Origin: Timema cristinae
Taxonomy: Eukaryota; Arthropoda; Insecta; Phasmatodea; Timematidae
Assembly (NCBI GenBank): GCA_039000515.1
Contig: JBCFYV010000012.1
Span: 86,024,284-86,088,283 of the forward strand
Reading direction: 5' to 3'
Length of the DNA: 64,000 nt
The position numbers and the translations under genes are program-made. Below the pieces are notes generated by a model, which did no database searches, had not been told where the DNA came from, and saw only the letters and a list, made by a program, of their open reading frames with translations. Below, piece after piece: positions 45,660 through 56,560 of this stretch. Each line of letters starts with the position of its first letter. Position 1 is the stretch's first letter.

Positions 45660-46270
45660 TCATGTCTGATATATATCTGTTTCTCTACCTTTTCGAAACG
45701 TCATCCGCAATTGCGCCTGAGAGACTCCACCAACCCACGTCGTGCAATATGTTGTAAATAGCACCCGCTTGCAACGGGATTTGCACTCTGGCACCACGTG
45801 CTCTGGCGTCACCTCCCTTCCGCAATCACATAGCCCTGTGTCAGTTAGTTTTCTTTCAAAGAGAGCAGCCCTGTATGGTCCCTGGCCGGTAATGTAATGA
45901 ACCAATCCTGGAGAGGACTACAGGAATACCATTTTAAACCGTTCTACAACACTTGGGAATAACTGGTAGGTCCTTCTACCAGTTAAGCTGTTCTCCCAAT
46001 TCATCTGCCACTCATCTATCAATAAATTTTTCCCCTGCAATCCATTCATCACACTCTCCCGGGCTAGCTCCGCCATCTTTCCTAGATTGTCTTTCCTCAA
46101 CAAATACATTGCCGCTCTCTTCATAACTTCTAACTTGAGTGGCCAGATACCAAGGGCTAGGCATAGTGTATCCGTTGATACAGCCTTGTAAGCACCATCT
46201 AGGGGTAATGGAATTAGCCTTAATGATGGAATGAATTCCTACGTACGCCTGGAAAGCAGAGGTAATATAA
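45660..46270 (-). pseudogene. R1/I-group LINE ORF2 C-terminus, dead
   Basis: On the minus strand the pieces read AYKAVSTDTLCLALGIWPL, then MKRAAMYLLRKDNLG, DEWQMNWENSLTGRRTYQL and HYITGQGPYRAALFERK. The last piece is GLCDCGREVTPEHVVPEC. These are the late reverse-transcriptase and C-terminal zinc-finger boxes of R1/I-type LINEs (STDALxVLxGxxPLDL, WQxxWxxSxxGRxTYxL, TGHGxYxxYL, CxCGxxxTxEHxxxxC). One frame change lies near 46140 and one stop near 45910, between KMVFL and VHYITG. Upstream reverse transcriptase is absent (5' truncation). Confidence 0.85.
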
Positions 46271-46309
46271 GGTCGAATGGCCAAGATATAGAACATTAAC
46301 CCCACACAT

Positions 46310-48094
46310 ATTTGTTATTAACTTTTTGTGATGTTTTTAATTATTGTTCATTAAAACTTATCTTCACTTAAACTAATTTATATAACTTGTAAACTTGCTC
46401 CTATCTTCCTTCTCGTAGCTATTTCAACTATGATAAGGAATGGTTATGCGCCAAACTACGTGGTGCATTAACATTAGAAACACGAAGTGGTGCATTGCAC
46501 ACGTTAAAGTAAGGGATGCAATTATATATTTTTTAACATTCCATACATTTCCATTACACATCAAAACTGAGGCTAATTAAAATATATAGCAACGTTCTAC
46601 ACAGAGTCAGCTTTTTTTTAAACTAGTATTGATTTACATGAATCATAAGTTATCATATTACTCTTTGCCTCATATTCTTATTTTAGTCGGGACAGAATGA
46701 AAATCCAGTGTTATTTTGGGATATTTTTTATTGTAATATTGCAAATTGTTTTATAAATATAATTAATCTTTATCCCCTACATATATGTATAGTATATACG
46801 AGTATGTATATATATATAAAGTTATGTAGGAGATATGATTATATATATTGATAGAGAGAGAAAGAGTGATCTCCAAAATGAATTAATACATTTAGCTATA
46901 GGCCCATGTACATTTTATTTATAACGATGAATTGGGGGAACGTTTTAAATTAAATCATGATAAAATGAAGTGAATGTTGGGTTTTATTTTTAAAATTTCT
47001 TTGATCGTTTCAGCCGTGGGACTATTATTTCTACCTTCTTTTGTTCCTCGTTCTTTGCCACCTATTACTCACCCCAGCCAACCGCATACAAATACTCAAG
47101 GAGTAGCTATTTTGAAAGGGAGACCTTAGTAGTAATGTACAGTACCCTTCTTTATATTAAGGCAGAGTGGGAAAATGTTTCCATTCACAGGTAGCCCGTG
47201 GGGCTATACGTGAATTGCATGAAAATATAACTATTTGTAAAACTCAATAGGGTCTATATTGCTCTAGTTTAAACATTCAGTTGGGTTTCCAAACTCCTAC
47301 TTTATTGTCTATAACCACAAACCACCGCGCCGCACTGATTGTCTGTGTAAACAGCACGTCTGTTTTACAGGACACAAAATAATAGACAAGCCATAATAAA
47401 CGAGCGGATCAGTTTATCACAGTTTCAATCTGTAGCTCGTATTGGGTTTTCAACTTCAATACGAACCTGTTAATTTCATTGGAACTAACTCTGACCGCAC
47501 TCCTCCATTATACCGCTCTATAAATGTCAACTGCTAGTTTAGCCGGTATTATAAGTTACGTCGTGTTAGTTCTGCAGAGTTGTTTCAGGTTAAGATAACC
47601 GTCCGGTATTGTTGAAAGGGATCCACAGACGATACTTTGTTCCACTGGACATACTATTGGAACATTATGATTGGTATTTAATGCTTTACAAAACTCGTCC
47701 TGTGCTGTTTAATTCAGGTTTATCACTAAATAAAACTAATTCAAAACTGTAATCCTCAGTCGGTCAGAGCTAAGGCTCCCATGTAATCCCTCCCAAAATA
47801 AGGTGTGAGTCTAGTAGGACAGTTTTCCTCAGGCCCCCTTTTCTTGGGGCGGAGGGAGTGAGAAGGCTCCCGCCCACTCCTTAAAGTGCAAACACCTCTT
47901 TTTAATGGCAACAAATCTTGCCGCAGCCTCAACACACGGGAATAGAAGGTAGTGTTTATTTGTTTTATCTTGTTACTTATGTTCCAAACCAGGCTATTTT
48001 CAAGGCGTTGTAAATATAAGAATAATGTATCTTAAGGGTGTCATCTACTGGAGTACTGAGATGCATTGCAGAACTTCCAGTAATCCTTGGCTAC
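46310..48094. other. Unassigned sequence with small microsatellite
   Basis: A TATATA-rich tract lies at about 46785-46825. The 46990-47215 stretch has faint SINE-like pieces (CAGGTAGCCCGTGGGGCTAT) that are too weak to call. GC-rich DNA at 47770-47930 has no recognisable gene. Confidence 0.4.
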
Positions 48095-48470
48095 TAAACC
48101 AGTGGTTTATTATCTAAAAATATGGTTCACACCAAAATCTAGATGAAACGTATCAATCAATATGGATTATTGTAGCCTATTAAAAACCTCGCATTTTAAA
48201 TTTTGTTATTTAAAATAATTATGAAAAGGTGAAATTATAGGTTTATTTCCAAAGAAGTTGCACGCGTAATTTCGCAGTTCCAAAATCAAAGAAAATGGTT
48301 AAAAACATAGATATAGCCTTCTTAAACCAATTAGAGTATTTTTTTTAACAATATAGATATAGCATTCAACCGATTAAAGTTTTTTTTTAACAATGTCACA
48401 TAATAAAATTTTACGGATAATAATTGAGGATTGTTTTAGTGGTTTTGAAGCGTCAGAGCTGCCATTTCGA
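48095..48470 (+). repeat. Unknown dispersed repeat, copy 2
   Basis: Ordered similarity to 7855-8190, including AAAATATGGTTCACA, GAAAAGGTGAAATTAT and GATTGTTTTAGTGGTTTT. This copy has an internal direct duplication (ATAGATATAG with CC or CA following, and AATTAGAGTATTTTTTTTAA versus CGATTAAAGTTTTTTTTTAA). Confidence 0.6.
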
Positions 48471-48659
48471 TAGGAAATATATCAGCGTAAGTATATTTCC
48501 CTTCAAGTAGGTGGCACCCTTATTAATAGATGGAATTATTATATCTTTTTCAATACATATTCATAGCTTAAATATTATAATAGTAGACATTAATAAAGCA
48601 AAGAAATTAAGTCAGTAATTTGTTTTTAAAAGGTCCCCTCTCAAAATACCACTCCCTCT

Positions 48660-48790
48660 GGCCCTATGAATCCTAAGACAAGGTTATGTGTTCGGTTTCC
48701 ACTATGGCTGAAAGTTTTTCATTAGTGATATACTGTCAGCCAGGAAAGTGAGCTTTATTTAGGTTCTAGCCTAAGTTTAGCTCGTAGGTC
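48660..48790 (+). mobile_element. SINE family C copy, diverged
   Basis: CCTAAGACAAGGTTATGTGT, GTTTCCACTATGGCTGAAAG, TCATTAGTGATATACTGTCA and TTCTAGCCTAAGTTTAGCTC are in family C order. Confidence 0.55.
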
Positions 48791-48900
48791 GTTGTCTGGT
48801 ATAATCAGTACGTTCAGAAACAGAACGTTAAACATCCTCATAAAAATTATAATCAGGAAATACATATTGTGTATTCATACATTTTATAGCAATAACAAGC

Positions 48901-48901
<1 letters not shown>

Positions 48902-48943
<42 letters not shown>

Positions 48944-49222
48944 CACCGCATCTTACTACCCGTTCGGGTTATACGCACTTACGCTAATGTGTAATGGTAG
49001 GGTGATTTTGAGATTAATTGGAGGAACTACAGTTTAATGTGGGATCCAAACCACGGTGAAGGCCTGGTATTCCCCACATTCACAAGTTGTGATTAATACA
49101 CGTCTTTTCAGAGGTGAAGGAAGGGTTTAGTAATCAGATAAATCTGTGCCAGGATTGAGGATTGAACCCCGGACCCCCAGCAAAGTAGTCCGACACCTTA
49201 CCCTTAGACCACCAGGTCACCC
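48902..49222 (-). mobile_element. SINE family A, full length, with TSD
   Basis: At least 12 TTA units, tail complement CACCGCATCTTACTACCCGT, then the body with a small extra segment near 49090 and the head complement CCAGGTCACCC. TSD AACAAGCT lies at 48894-48901 and 49223-49230. The 81-codon frame at 48792-49037 is repeat read-through. Confidence 0.92.
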
Positions 49223-49484
49223 AACAAGCTAGTTGTTGATTTTATAATATTAATATAATATTAATCATTTACTATTACTATGTGTATTTGACGTGCACGT
49301 TCTAAAGCCATTTATTATAGAGACACATGACCAACAAACCAGCTAAACTCTAATACAGACATTAGACGTAACCATGGCTGTTAATTAATCACTGTGAAAA
49401 GTGACGCCCCAATTTCACCAATGATACGGTTTTAGACTATGCCCTGAATCGAGCCCCATAGGTGGACACGATACTAAATGTCAC

Positions 49485-49875
49485 GTTCATATAGTTATAG
49501 CTACCGGTGATGGTTGGGTTTCAATCTTGTAAGGATGTACTGAAGGTGTTTTTAAACTAAATCAGGTATGTATAACCCATGGCCCGCAAGCCACTAGTGT
49601 GGCCCACGAGTTCATTCTATGCAGCCCACAGTTAAATTTAAATAATTTAAATTGCAAAAAATAAACAGCCAATTAGGTTCTTGTTTTTATCGTATTTGGG
49701 CGTTAGGTCCTATAAAGTTCATTTATTGGCCCCCGGCTAGTTCCCCAATAACTTATTCAGCTCTCAGCCGGGGAACGGTTGGACAGGCCCGAAATTAACG
49801 GTTTACCAGGTTTCCTTACGCGCAAATATTGACACATTTCCTCTAAATTTACCTTTATTATCCCTAATGGTACGA
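49485..49875 (+). mobile_element. SINE family B copy split by a hAT-like MITE
   Basis: The 5' part (GATGGTTGGGTTTCAATCTT, then GTTTTTAAACTAAAT) ends at 49562. The 3' part resumes near 49800 with CGGTTTACCAGGTTTCCTTA and CACATTTCCTCTAAATTTAC. Joining the two restores the order of the family B body (ACTAAAT followed by GGTTTTCC). Confidence 0.75.
49563..49791. mobile_element. hAT-type MITE inside SINE B
   Basis: Left end CAGGTATGTATAACCCATGG with CCCGCAAGCC, and right end GGGGAACGGTTGGACAGGCC. These resemble the CAGGGGTGTCCAACC/GGCCCGC ends common in hAT MITEs. Flanking octamers AACTAAAT and AAATTAAC match at 5 of 8, so the TSD is only suggestive. The 229-bp element has no coding. Confidence 0.65.
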
Positions 49876-49920
49876 AGGATAAAACTAAGGGTTTGGAAGA
49901 TGTGGTGTATAAATATGAAT

Positions 49921-50298
49921 CTTAAGGTGGTAATGTAGGGTACGCGTGGATTTTATTTAAAAACATGTTTTAGTCAAAATAAATCAAATATAGTTTCTAT
50001 ACAAATAAAAAGTTAAATTCCTTCACATGGTACTATCAACAGTTGAATATCTGTCATTAGCATAGTAGCGTTATCTAAAAACCTTTTTAAATGAAGAGAA
50101 AACGTTCTCATAAAATTCCAGGACACCTTTGACAGATACAGCAACTGTTGATATTATAATGTGAAGAAAATTAAACTTTATATTTGTATGGATTTATTTA
50201 TTTTTAGTATTTTATGATTTATTTTGATCAAAAAAAATTTGGTATGAAAACATCAAAACACTCACCTTTTTTCCCGTTTAAAGCAAACCCACCTTTAA
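49921..50298. mobile_element. TTAA-flanked MITE, copy 2
   Basis: It begins CTTAAGGTGGTAATGTAGGG and ends AACCCACCTTTAA. The interior shares CCTTCACATGGTACTATCAA and AAATGAAGAGAAAACGTTCT with copy 3. The length of 378 bp fits copies 1 and 3. Confidence 0.72.
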
Positions 50299-50341
50299 AA
50301 AAAGTTCAATTAGGTCTATCTGTAAAGGGGAAAAAATTATA

Positions 50342-51823
50342 CAACGTGTATCTAAAACATTGCATCAAACTTTGGCAGGCTATTCCTTGGGTGAAAATAG
50401 AATAACTCACATCAGCAACCTAGGGTCCATCTTCAATATTAAGGGCGGTATTCACCCCTAAACATAGAGCTAAAAACTACTATTATGTGAAATATTATGA
50501 AAACTGATTAAGGTATTAGAACGAATCTTTGTATACTACTTATTGAAACCTGTATCATTAATAAAATAAATGTGCTGTTACCATTATCCACCCCCATCGT
50601 GTAAAAAAGGGGGGGTTGTAACACTTTTTTCTGCAATAAAATATGACAGAGTAAGTATTACTATCTTTGACTTAAGATTAAAAAACATGAAGTAAGAATT
50701 AACAAAAAAGGGTGTCTTGGAGAAACTGTCTATCTTTCCTCGTTTCCGAGATAATCATGCATGTTTGATTTCAAAGACAAGTGCTAATTCCTGCCAGGTA
50801 GGCAGCCAGTACAGCTGTTGCTTGGCCACCACGCTCTCCTTACCTTAATCCGTTAGACATCTTTCTGTGGGTCTTTTTCAAAGCTATGGTGTAAGAGACA
50901 GCCATTTAATCCGAGGAAGAGCTGTTATCCAGGATAGATGCTGCATGTGATAAGGTTCAAGAAACACCACGTGTTTTCGAAAGATAACGCCAGTCATTGA
51001 TACTCCACCTCAATTATTGCAATGACGTTAGGGGCCACTATTTTGAACACTTGCTATGAATCTGCTTTTGAAGCTATGAATTAAAACATACAAGAACTAC
51101 GGTTAGTATTTCTTAATTTAGCTTTCAATACTCCAGTGAGTGTAATGATTAAAATCTCACCCAAGTGTGAACTGTGTAAGCATAACATACTAATGTGATA
51201 AATAGCAACACATCGGAGCTAATGAAGAAGGAAAAATATCTGAGTTTCTCCATCATTACACACAAACCAGCCTTGTTTACCAAATTTACGTGATACATAG
51301 TCACACGTGCCGGTAAAAATGGTTAAACGACTGCAGTGCGAAGTAACACTGCGATTCTGGTTGCATACCTGGCAGGCATTTACACTTGTCTCTGAGCTCA
51401 AATTTGTGTGATTATCTCGAAAACGGGGAAAGATAGACAGTTTCTACAAGGCACCTTTTTTGTTAATTTTTAATCCTTGTTTTGTAATCTTAAGTCAAAA
51501 TTAGTAATACTTACTCTGTCATATTTTATTGCAGAAAAAAGTGTTACAACCTCCCCTGTTTTACATTATGGGGGTGGGTAACGGCAACAGCACATTTAGT
51601 TTATTAATGATCAAGGTTTCAATAAGTAGTATACAAAGATTCATTGTAATACCTTAATCAGTTTTCATAATATTTCACACAATATTCATTTTTAGCTCTA
51701 TGTTTAGGGGTGTATACCACCCTTAATTTTCAAGATGGACCTTAGGTTGCTGATGTGAATTATTATATTCTCACCCAAGGAATAGCCTGCCAAAGTTTGA
51801 TGCAATGTTTTAGATACACGTTG
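50342..51823. mobile_element. Tc1/mariner-type element with ~480-bp inverted arms
   Basis: Arms 50342-50822 and 51340-51823 are inverted repeats, highly similar from the outer end CAACGTGTATCTAAAACATT inward to CCTGCCAGGTA near the centre. TA flanks both outer ends (50340-50341 and 51824-51825). The 517-bp centre retains a transposase C-terminus. Open frames in the arms (50214-50405 +, 51219-51401 -, 51763-51987 -) are not separate genes. Arms this long are unusual for Tc1/mariner elements. Confidence 0.87.
50823..51059 (+). pseudogene. Tc1/mariner transposase C-terminal relic
   Basis: The frame starting at 50823 reads WPPRSPYLNPLDIFLWVFFK, then SEEELLSRIDAACDKVQE and finally GHYFEHLL before a TGA. 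This is the DDE-domain C-terminal signature of IS630-Tc1-mariner transposases (WPPxSPxLNPLDxFLW, then NGxHFEHLL). The frame is kept from start to stop, but TAA codons interrupt it at least three times. The first two catalytic acidic residues and the DNA-binding domain are missing. It would have cut and rejoined the element at TA sites. Confidence 0.88.
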
Positions 51824-51825
51824 TA

Positions 51826-52284
51826 TATAAAATAACACTGACAACTCAGCAGGTTATGCTTTATTCCTCTCCTCTCACTAGCACGTACTTCTGAAGGGAA
51901 ATTAAGTATTTCCTGATATTTGATGTCGTTGTTAGTCGATTTTAATTTTTTTTTGGTCGGTCGCAGTATTTTACACTTTACAAGCAATTCCTCTTATTTT
52001 CCCCGAGGGGTTTTTCTGTTGATCTCCCGGCAAAAATGGGCAGGGGAGAGGACAAGAGGGTTGTTATAAAAATAAAGTTTTTAGCAAGTGTATAGAAACC
52101 ACATTTACATTTTGATTGAAACTGGCAGCGGCACAAATATGACAGAGAAGCGCGTGAAACAATCTTTGTTCCCCAAGTTGAACGTTTATTCAAACCAAAC
52201 TGCTGACTAGTTTAAATAAAACTTTGAAATAAGATTTTTATTAATTTTAAATACAGGGTGCTTTACGTTGGAGGAAACCAATCA
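51826..52284. other. Unassigned sequence
   Basis: Two small minus-strand frames (51763-51987, 51978-52193) have no recognisable motif beyond the transposon arm. Confidence 0.45.
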
Positions 52285-52360
52285 CATGGACTAGTGGTTA
52301 GAGAGGATAACTACATGCCTAGAAGATATTGGTTCCATCCTGGTTACCGGCGGGTATAAT
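52285..52360 (+). mobile_element. tRNA-derived SINE head
   Basis: GGACTAGTGGTTAGAGAGGA (A-box TAGTGGTTAGAG) and ATTGGTTCCATCCTGGTTAC (B-box) are at tRNA-like spacing. The body after it (ATAATTTAGTAATTTGTGTG, CCCCCAGGTATAGTGAGTG) differs from families A, B and C. Confidence 0.6.
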
Positions 52361-52472
52361 AATTTAGTAATTTGTGTGTGTCCTGTCCCCCAGGTATAGT
52401 GAGTGATTGAGTTACAGTAAATTTGGTATTTTCTGAAAGTTTAAAAGTTACATAAAACATATGTGAATATGC

Positions 52473-52660
52473 ACATCGTCTTAATACCCATACGGGCTAT
52501 AGTCATATTTACATTAATGGGATAGGGAAGAATGAGATATAATTTAGAACAAAAATGTACCGTGTTAAAGGAGAGGAATAGAATAAAAGAAATGAGGATA
52601 ACCATTCATTAAAACACCCAGTTGAGATTCAAACTCCAAAACATCCTCTGTTTAGACATA
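52473..52660 (-). mobile_element. SINE family B copy, diverged
   Basis: Tail complement CATCGTCTTAATACCCATAC, then TACATTAATGGGATAGGGAA, AAATGTACCGTGTTAAAGGA and CAGTTGAGATTCAAACTCCA, which is family B order on the minus strand. Confidence 0.75.
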
Positions 52661-53664
52661 ACTTATGTTTAGTCCTCTGTTTAGCCAGGGTTGGATTTAT
52701 ATGCTGAAAATCACTAAGCCCTCGTCGACGCTGTGCCCCCTTTTTACAAACACAGAATCCACCAGGAAAACAAAAAAAAAAGTTGTTTTTTGCATTAAAA
52801 ATAACTTAGTTACAAATTTTAGCCTGTTTGTGTTGGGCCACATATTTTAAGTAAATAACAACTCCAAGTAACAAAAATAATTACTTTATAATTAGGCCAA
52901 TTTAAAAAAACTTTTTACCACCTGCGTCATATTTTCGGACATAGTAACATACTAAATATTATAAATAAATAAATTTCTCCCTAAATAAATGCAGTAGCAA
53001 ACATAATTTTGTAGGATATCTGCTAATGTCGGTCGCAGCGCGCTCAGCTTCTGTTGTACTTTACGTAACTGAATACCTTTAAAAGGGTTCAATGACGGAT
53101 ATTAAAGACAAAAAATATCTATGTCAATTTATTAAAAATAGCATAATCAATGCCTTATTTCTACGTGGACTTGATTATCAAAAATAATTCTTGATGTAAG
53201 TGTCTTAGCATTCGCTCATTCGCCCTTCAATTGGTGCCCCCCTCCCCCACCTAGAGTTGTACCCTGCTATGTATAGCCATATGTTTAGTACTTAATTTTG
53301 TCATATGTTTAGTCATTTGTTTAATCCTATTGTGAAAACCTTGTTGCTCTAACAGATATACCGTGAGTTGTGTTCTTCTCGTACTAAGCTAACAGTACAT
53401 CAGGCGTCAGTAGTGGAACCTATTGTGGAGTGGTATAAGTACACTACACGCTCTATAGTTGACATGGTGTGACGTCAACAAGTCAACAAGACGTTACGGG
53501 AGAGAGCGAGCGATAGCTTTTATCTCAGTACCAATGATACGATTTACGTCTAGAGACGGGACAAATTAAGAGAAAGGCTTAATATTAACGTTTCTTAGTG
53601 TAATGTAGTTAGTGGCTTCCAAACGCGCATAGCCCTTCAGGACTGAATAATAAACATATGAGTG
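52661..53664. other. Unassigned sequence
   Basis: No gene. CCCCCTTTTTACAAACACAG near 52735 and GTGCCCCCCTCCCCCACCTA near 53235, about 500 bp apart, are the sort of C-rich ends seen on hAT elements, but no TIR or TSD was confirmed. Confidence 0.35.
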
Positions 53665-53831
53665 AAATTAGGATTCTTTTTTTTATTGAATGGTTTTCCA
53701 TTTTATTTCCACACAAATTCAATTATATTTGCCCTAAATTCAACATTCCTAATTCCTAAATCATTAACATAATTAGTACTGTACATATGCGTTACAGCCC
53801 GAACGGATATTAAGGCACGGTGCTAAAAAAA
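53665..53831 (+). mobile_element. SINE family B, 5' truncated
   Basis: TGAATGGTTTTCCATTTTAT, CCTAAATTCAACATTCCTAA and tail CAGCCCGAACGGATATTAAG, then GGTGCTAA and an A-run. Confidence 0.82.
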
Positions 53832-53904
53832 ACGATTATAAACAAGAATATTGTGACTTTAACGTAAATAAATTTACTGAACTGTGACAATAAATAAAAA
53901 CCCA

Positions 53905-54143
53905 AATAAGTGGGCACGCTGACTAAGGAGTCAACATAGTGGGACATAGTTTTCCGATGATGATGACGTTGCGGTTCGAATCACATCCGGATGTACTGAG
54001 AGTATTTTTTAATATAAGGTTCCCCACTCTATCTCCACGCCAATTTGGGTACACTCCCTCTAATTTCTACCTTTCTCATTCTTACTCTCCTTTAGTGTAA
54101 ATATGCGCTCAGACTGGATGACTAGTAAGACACGATCCATAAA
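53905..54143 (+). mobile_element. SINE family B copy, diverged
   Basis: B-box TTGCGGTTCGAATCACATCC, body GGTTCCCCACTCTATCTCCA and CACTCCCTCTAATTTCTACC, and tail remnant ACTAGTAAGACACGATCC. It lies head-to-tail with the previous copy, 73 bp apart. Confidence 0.8.
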
Positions 54144-54384
54144 ATGTTACACTAAATAAACGTCTATAAAGACATTTGAAATACTAAACCCTCAGGAAAA
54201 AGTCTCACTCAATAGCCATGAAGATGAATATAAGAGAATACTTTAAATGTCAGTGCCTCGAACTATAACCATCCCGGTTGCCCCAAAATATTAAAGCCCT
54301 ACATAGCTAATTATATCGATCCTCCAAATTCCTTTCGCCTCTAGATTCCACCTTTTGGATAAAACAGTTACTTATTCAAAGTCA

Positions 54385-54500
54385 AGGACCTTAGCCTAGT
54401 CGGTATCGTGTCATGACAGACAAATTTATAATCAGTGAATTCGGTCCTAGTGATTAATTGATGGCTGGAGGACTAAATGGTGTGGCTGATATATAATAAA
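54385..54500 (+). mobile_element. SINE family C copy, B-box deleted
   Basis: CTTAGCCTAGTCGGTATCGT matches the head of the 4430 copy. ACAAATTTATAATCAGTGAA and AGTGATTAATTGATGGCTGG match the body. The B-box segment is missing. Confidence 0.6.
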
Positions 54501-55311
54501 GTTAATTTTAGTTTATCTATTAGGGGTTCTTAAAGAGTACTTTCTGAATACAGTTGATATATCAGCACACGACTTAAAAATTAACCTAATACTAGAACAT
54601 AGAAAGCGCATAAGTTCTCGGCTGACAAATCATAAGTGATATCACTTTAGGCCATGCTGGGAATATAGCACTCGGGACCCCTTAGATGGTAAACATATTC
54701 ATAAAAAACTATGATAAGGTATTGAATAGGCTAGTCTGTATGTCATGCGTTGATATAATCAGTTGATTCATAAAAGTGCATATTTAATAAACCTAAGAAG
54801 TTTGGACTATGATACGTAGTAGACTAAACTGGGTTAATCATAAGATATAGTGAGGAGGTAGGTGGATTGAAGAAGTACAACCTCCTCCTACCCTCCGCGC
54901 ATGCGTGATCAAGCTCCCAGCTTGAGGGGCCTTGCAGTTCACTCGGCGGGCAGTAAACGAGTGTGTAACTATCCGAGATAGGATGTCACAGCATCTCTTG
55001 CGAGGATTTGGGTCAGTGTGCGCGTTGAGGTGGCTAGGGGTTGAAATGGAGGGGTGGAGATGTGAGTCTCATCATCTACAAGAGGGTAGGCGGAAATTGG
55101 ATTTGTGACGAGAGACCCCTCCCACTTCACACCTCCCCTCTTCTTGCATCTCCACATATAGAGGAACCGAGAAGAGAAAAACTTGTACAGATGATTGCTA
55201 CGTTATCCGCGTGAGATGTGCTATAATCCGTTCGTGGTCATTTATACCTTTATTGAAAGCTTAAAAGTTTTTTAAAAAAAAACACAGTTTCATCTGACTC
55301 ACAATTTCTTT
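54501..55311. other. Unassigned, GC-richer at 54880-55160
   Basis: A 62-codon minus-strand frame at 54969-55157 has no recognisable domain. The GC-richer patch may be a regulatory or exonic remnant, but nothing specific supports this. Confidence 0.4.
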
Positions 55312-55545
55312 TCTTCCGCCGCGTTTTACAAACCGTTCGGGCCGTACACATTCACGCTAGTGGGGTAGGGATGAAAAAGTTGTAAGTTTAGAGAAAATGT
55401 ACCCTGTCTTGCATGTAAAGAATAGGGAAAAACACTACGGAAGATTTACTTTTAGTGCACCCGGTTGTAATTTGAACTCCAACCTTCTCGTCACCAGTAA
55501 ATCAATTATAGGAGCTTGACAGTCCTCGTGTCCACAGATGCAGGT
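55312..55545 (-). mobile_element. SINE family B copy
   Basis: Tail complement CCGCCGCGTTTTACAAACCG with GTTCGGGC, body complement GGGGTAGGGATGAAAAAGTT, AAAATGTACCCTGTCTTGCA and AATTTGAACTCCAACCTTCT. Confidence 0.8.
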
Positions 55546-55857
55546 CAGAATAAAACTGTTATCAGTTTAAAAGATTTGTTAATTTAGAACAAGAAATGCT
55601 GAAACACATTTTTTTGGTGAATAAATACAAAACTTAGTTTTGGTAGTAGATTTTCAGCCGCCATAAAAAGTCAGCGTGACTCATAGGGTGCATTCCCAAT
55701 AGTGAGCTGTGCTTGGATTTTTTTATAGGTTTGATACAAACAAACAAACAAAGAATAAGGATTTATTTTTCTAGAAATTTGTTGGGGTATTTTAGCAACA
55801 TCAATGTCGTTTCGTGGGATGTTACTAGAGTAATGAACTTAGTTTAAACTGTACCCA

Positions 55858-56212
55858 GATTAAAGTGGGTAAGGGTGGTGTTTTTTGCAGTTTTTAAAGC
55901 AAAACATTTTGTTGGCCAAAATAAATAAAATATTGTTTCAGTAGAAACAGAGAGTTTAAATTTCTTCACATGGTGATATCAACAGTCCTTGAATGTTTAT
56001 TAAAAGAATAGTGGCATTTGATGAGAAACATTTTAAATGAAGAGAAAAAGCTGTCATGAACTTACAAGACACCCTGACATAGTGTATATTCACCGTGAGA
56101 ATAAAATTAAACTCTATGTTTATAATGGAGAATTATTTGATATATTTTACCAAAACATGTTTTTTCTATTAAAACTGCCCTTAGCTCGCGTTCTCTACAT
56201 TCCCACCTTAAG
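55858..56212. mobile_element. TTAA-flanked MITE, copy 3
   Basis: It begins ATTAAAGTGGGTAAGGGTGG and ends CATTCCCACCTTAAG. The interior GGCCAAAATAAATAAAATAT, TTCAGTAGAAACAGAGAGTT and CTTCACATGGTGATATCAAC also occurs in copies 1 and 2. Small frames at 56037-56273 and 56275-56511 are not supported as genes. Confidence 0.75.
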
Positions 56213-56384
56213 TTCTCGTCACTTAGCAAAACATCCACTGGCCAGATGTCAACAAAAATATATTACAATGTGAGGTGTGTAGAGCAGAGCCTATTTATGA
56301 TCAGTCGAATGGGAATCGAGCTTTGGAGAATATTTCACAGGTACTTCTTATTCTGGCAACACGCCACGACACGACACTGGTATT

Positions 56385-56560
56385 TTTAGGTGACCAAGTG
56401 GTCTTATACGTTGGTATACCATTGAACTTTGTCACCATTGATGTGGAGATTGGGGTTCAAATCCAGGCTAAATGCACTGAATATGGTTTTCCCATCCTCT
56501 CTCCACGATAATGCAGATGCATTTCCACTAATATTCCCTTATCATCTATACACCTTAATA
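56385..56560 (+). mobile_element. SINE family B copy, diverged
   Basis: GATTGGGGTTCAAATCCAGG (B-box region), ATATGGTTTTCCCATCCTCT and CATTTCCACTAATATTCCCT match the B head and body. The tail is lost. Confidence 0.6.

Noticed and set aside
46990..47215. SINE-like fragments
   Set aside because: Only short, scattered matches to family B; below what I can support.
52735..53250. Possible C-rich-ended hAT element
   Set aside because: The C-rich stretches do not form convincing inverted repeats and no TSD was seen.
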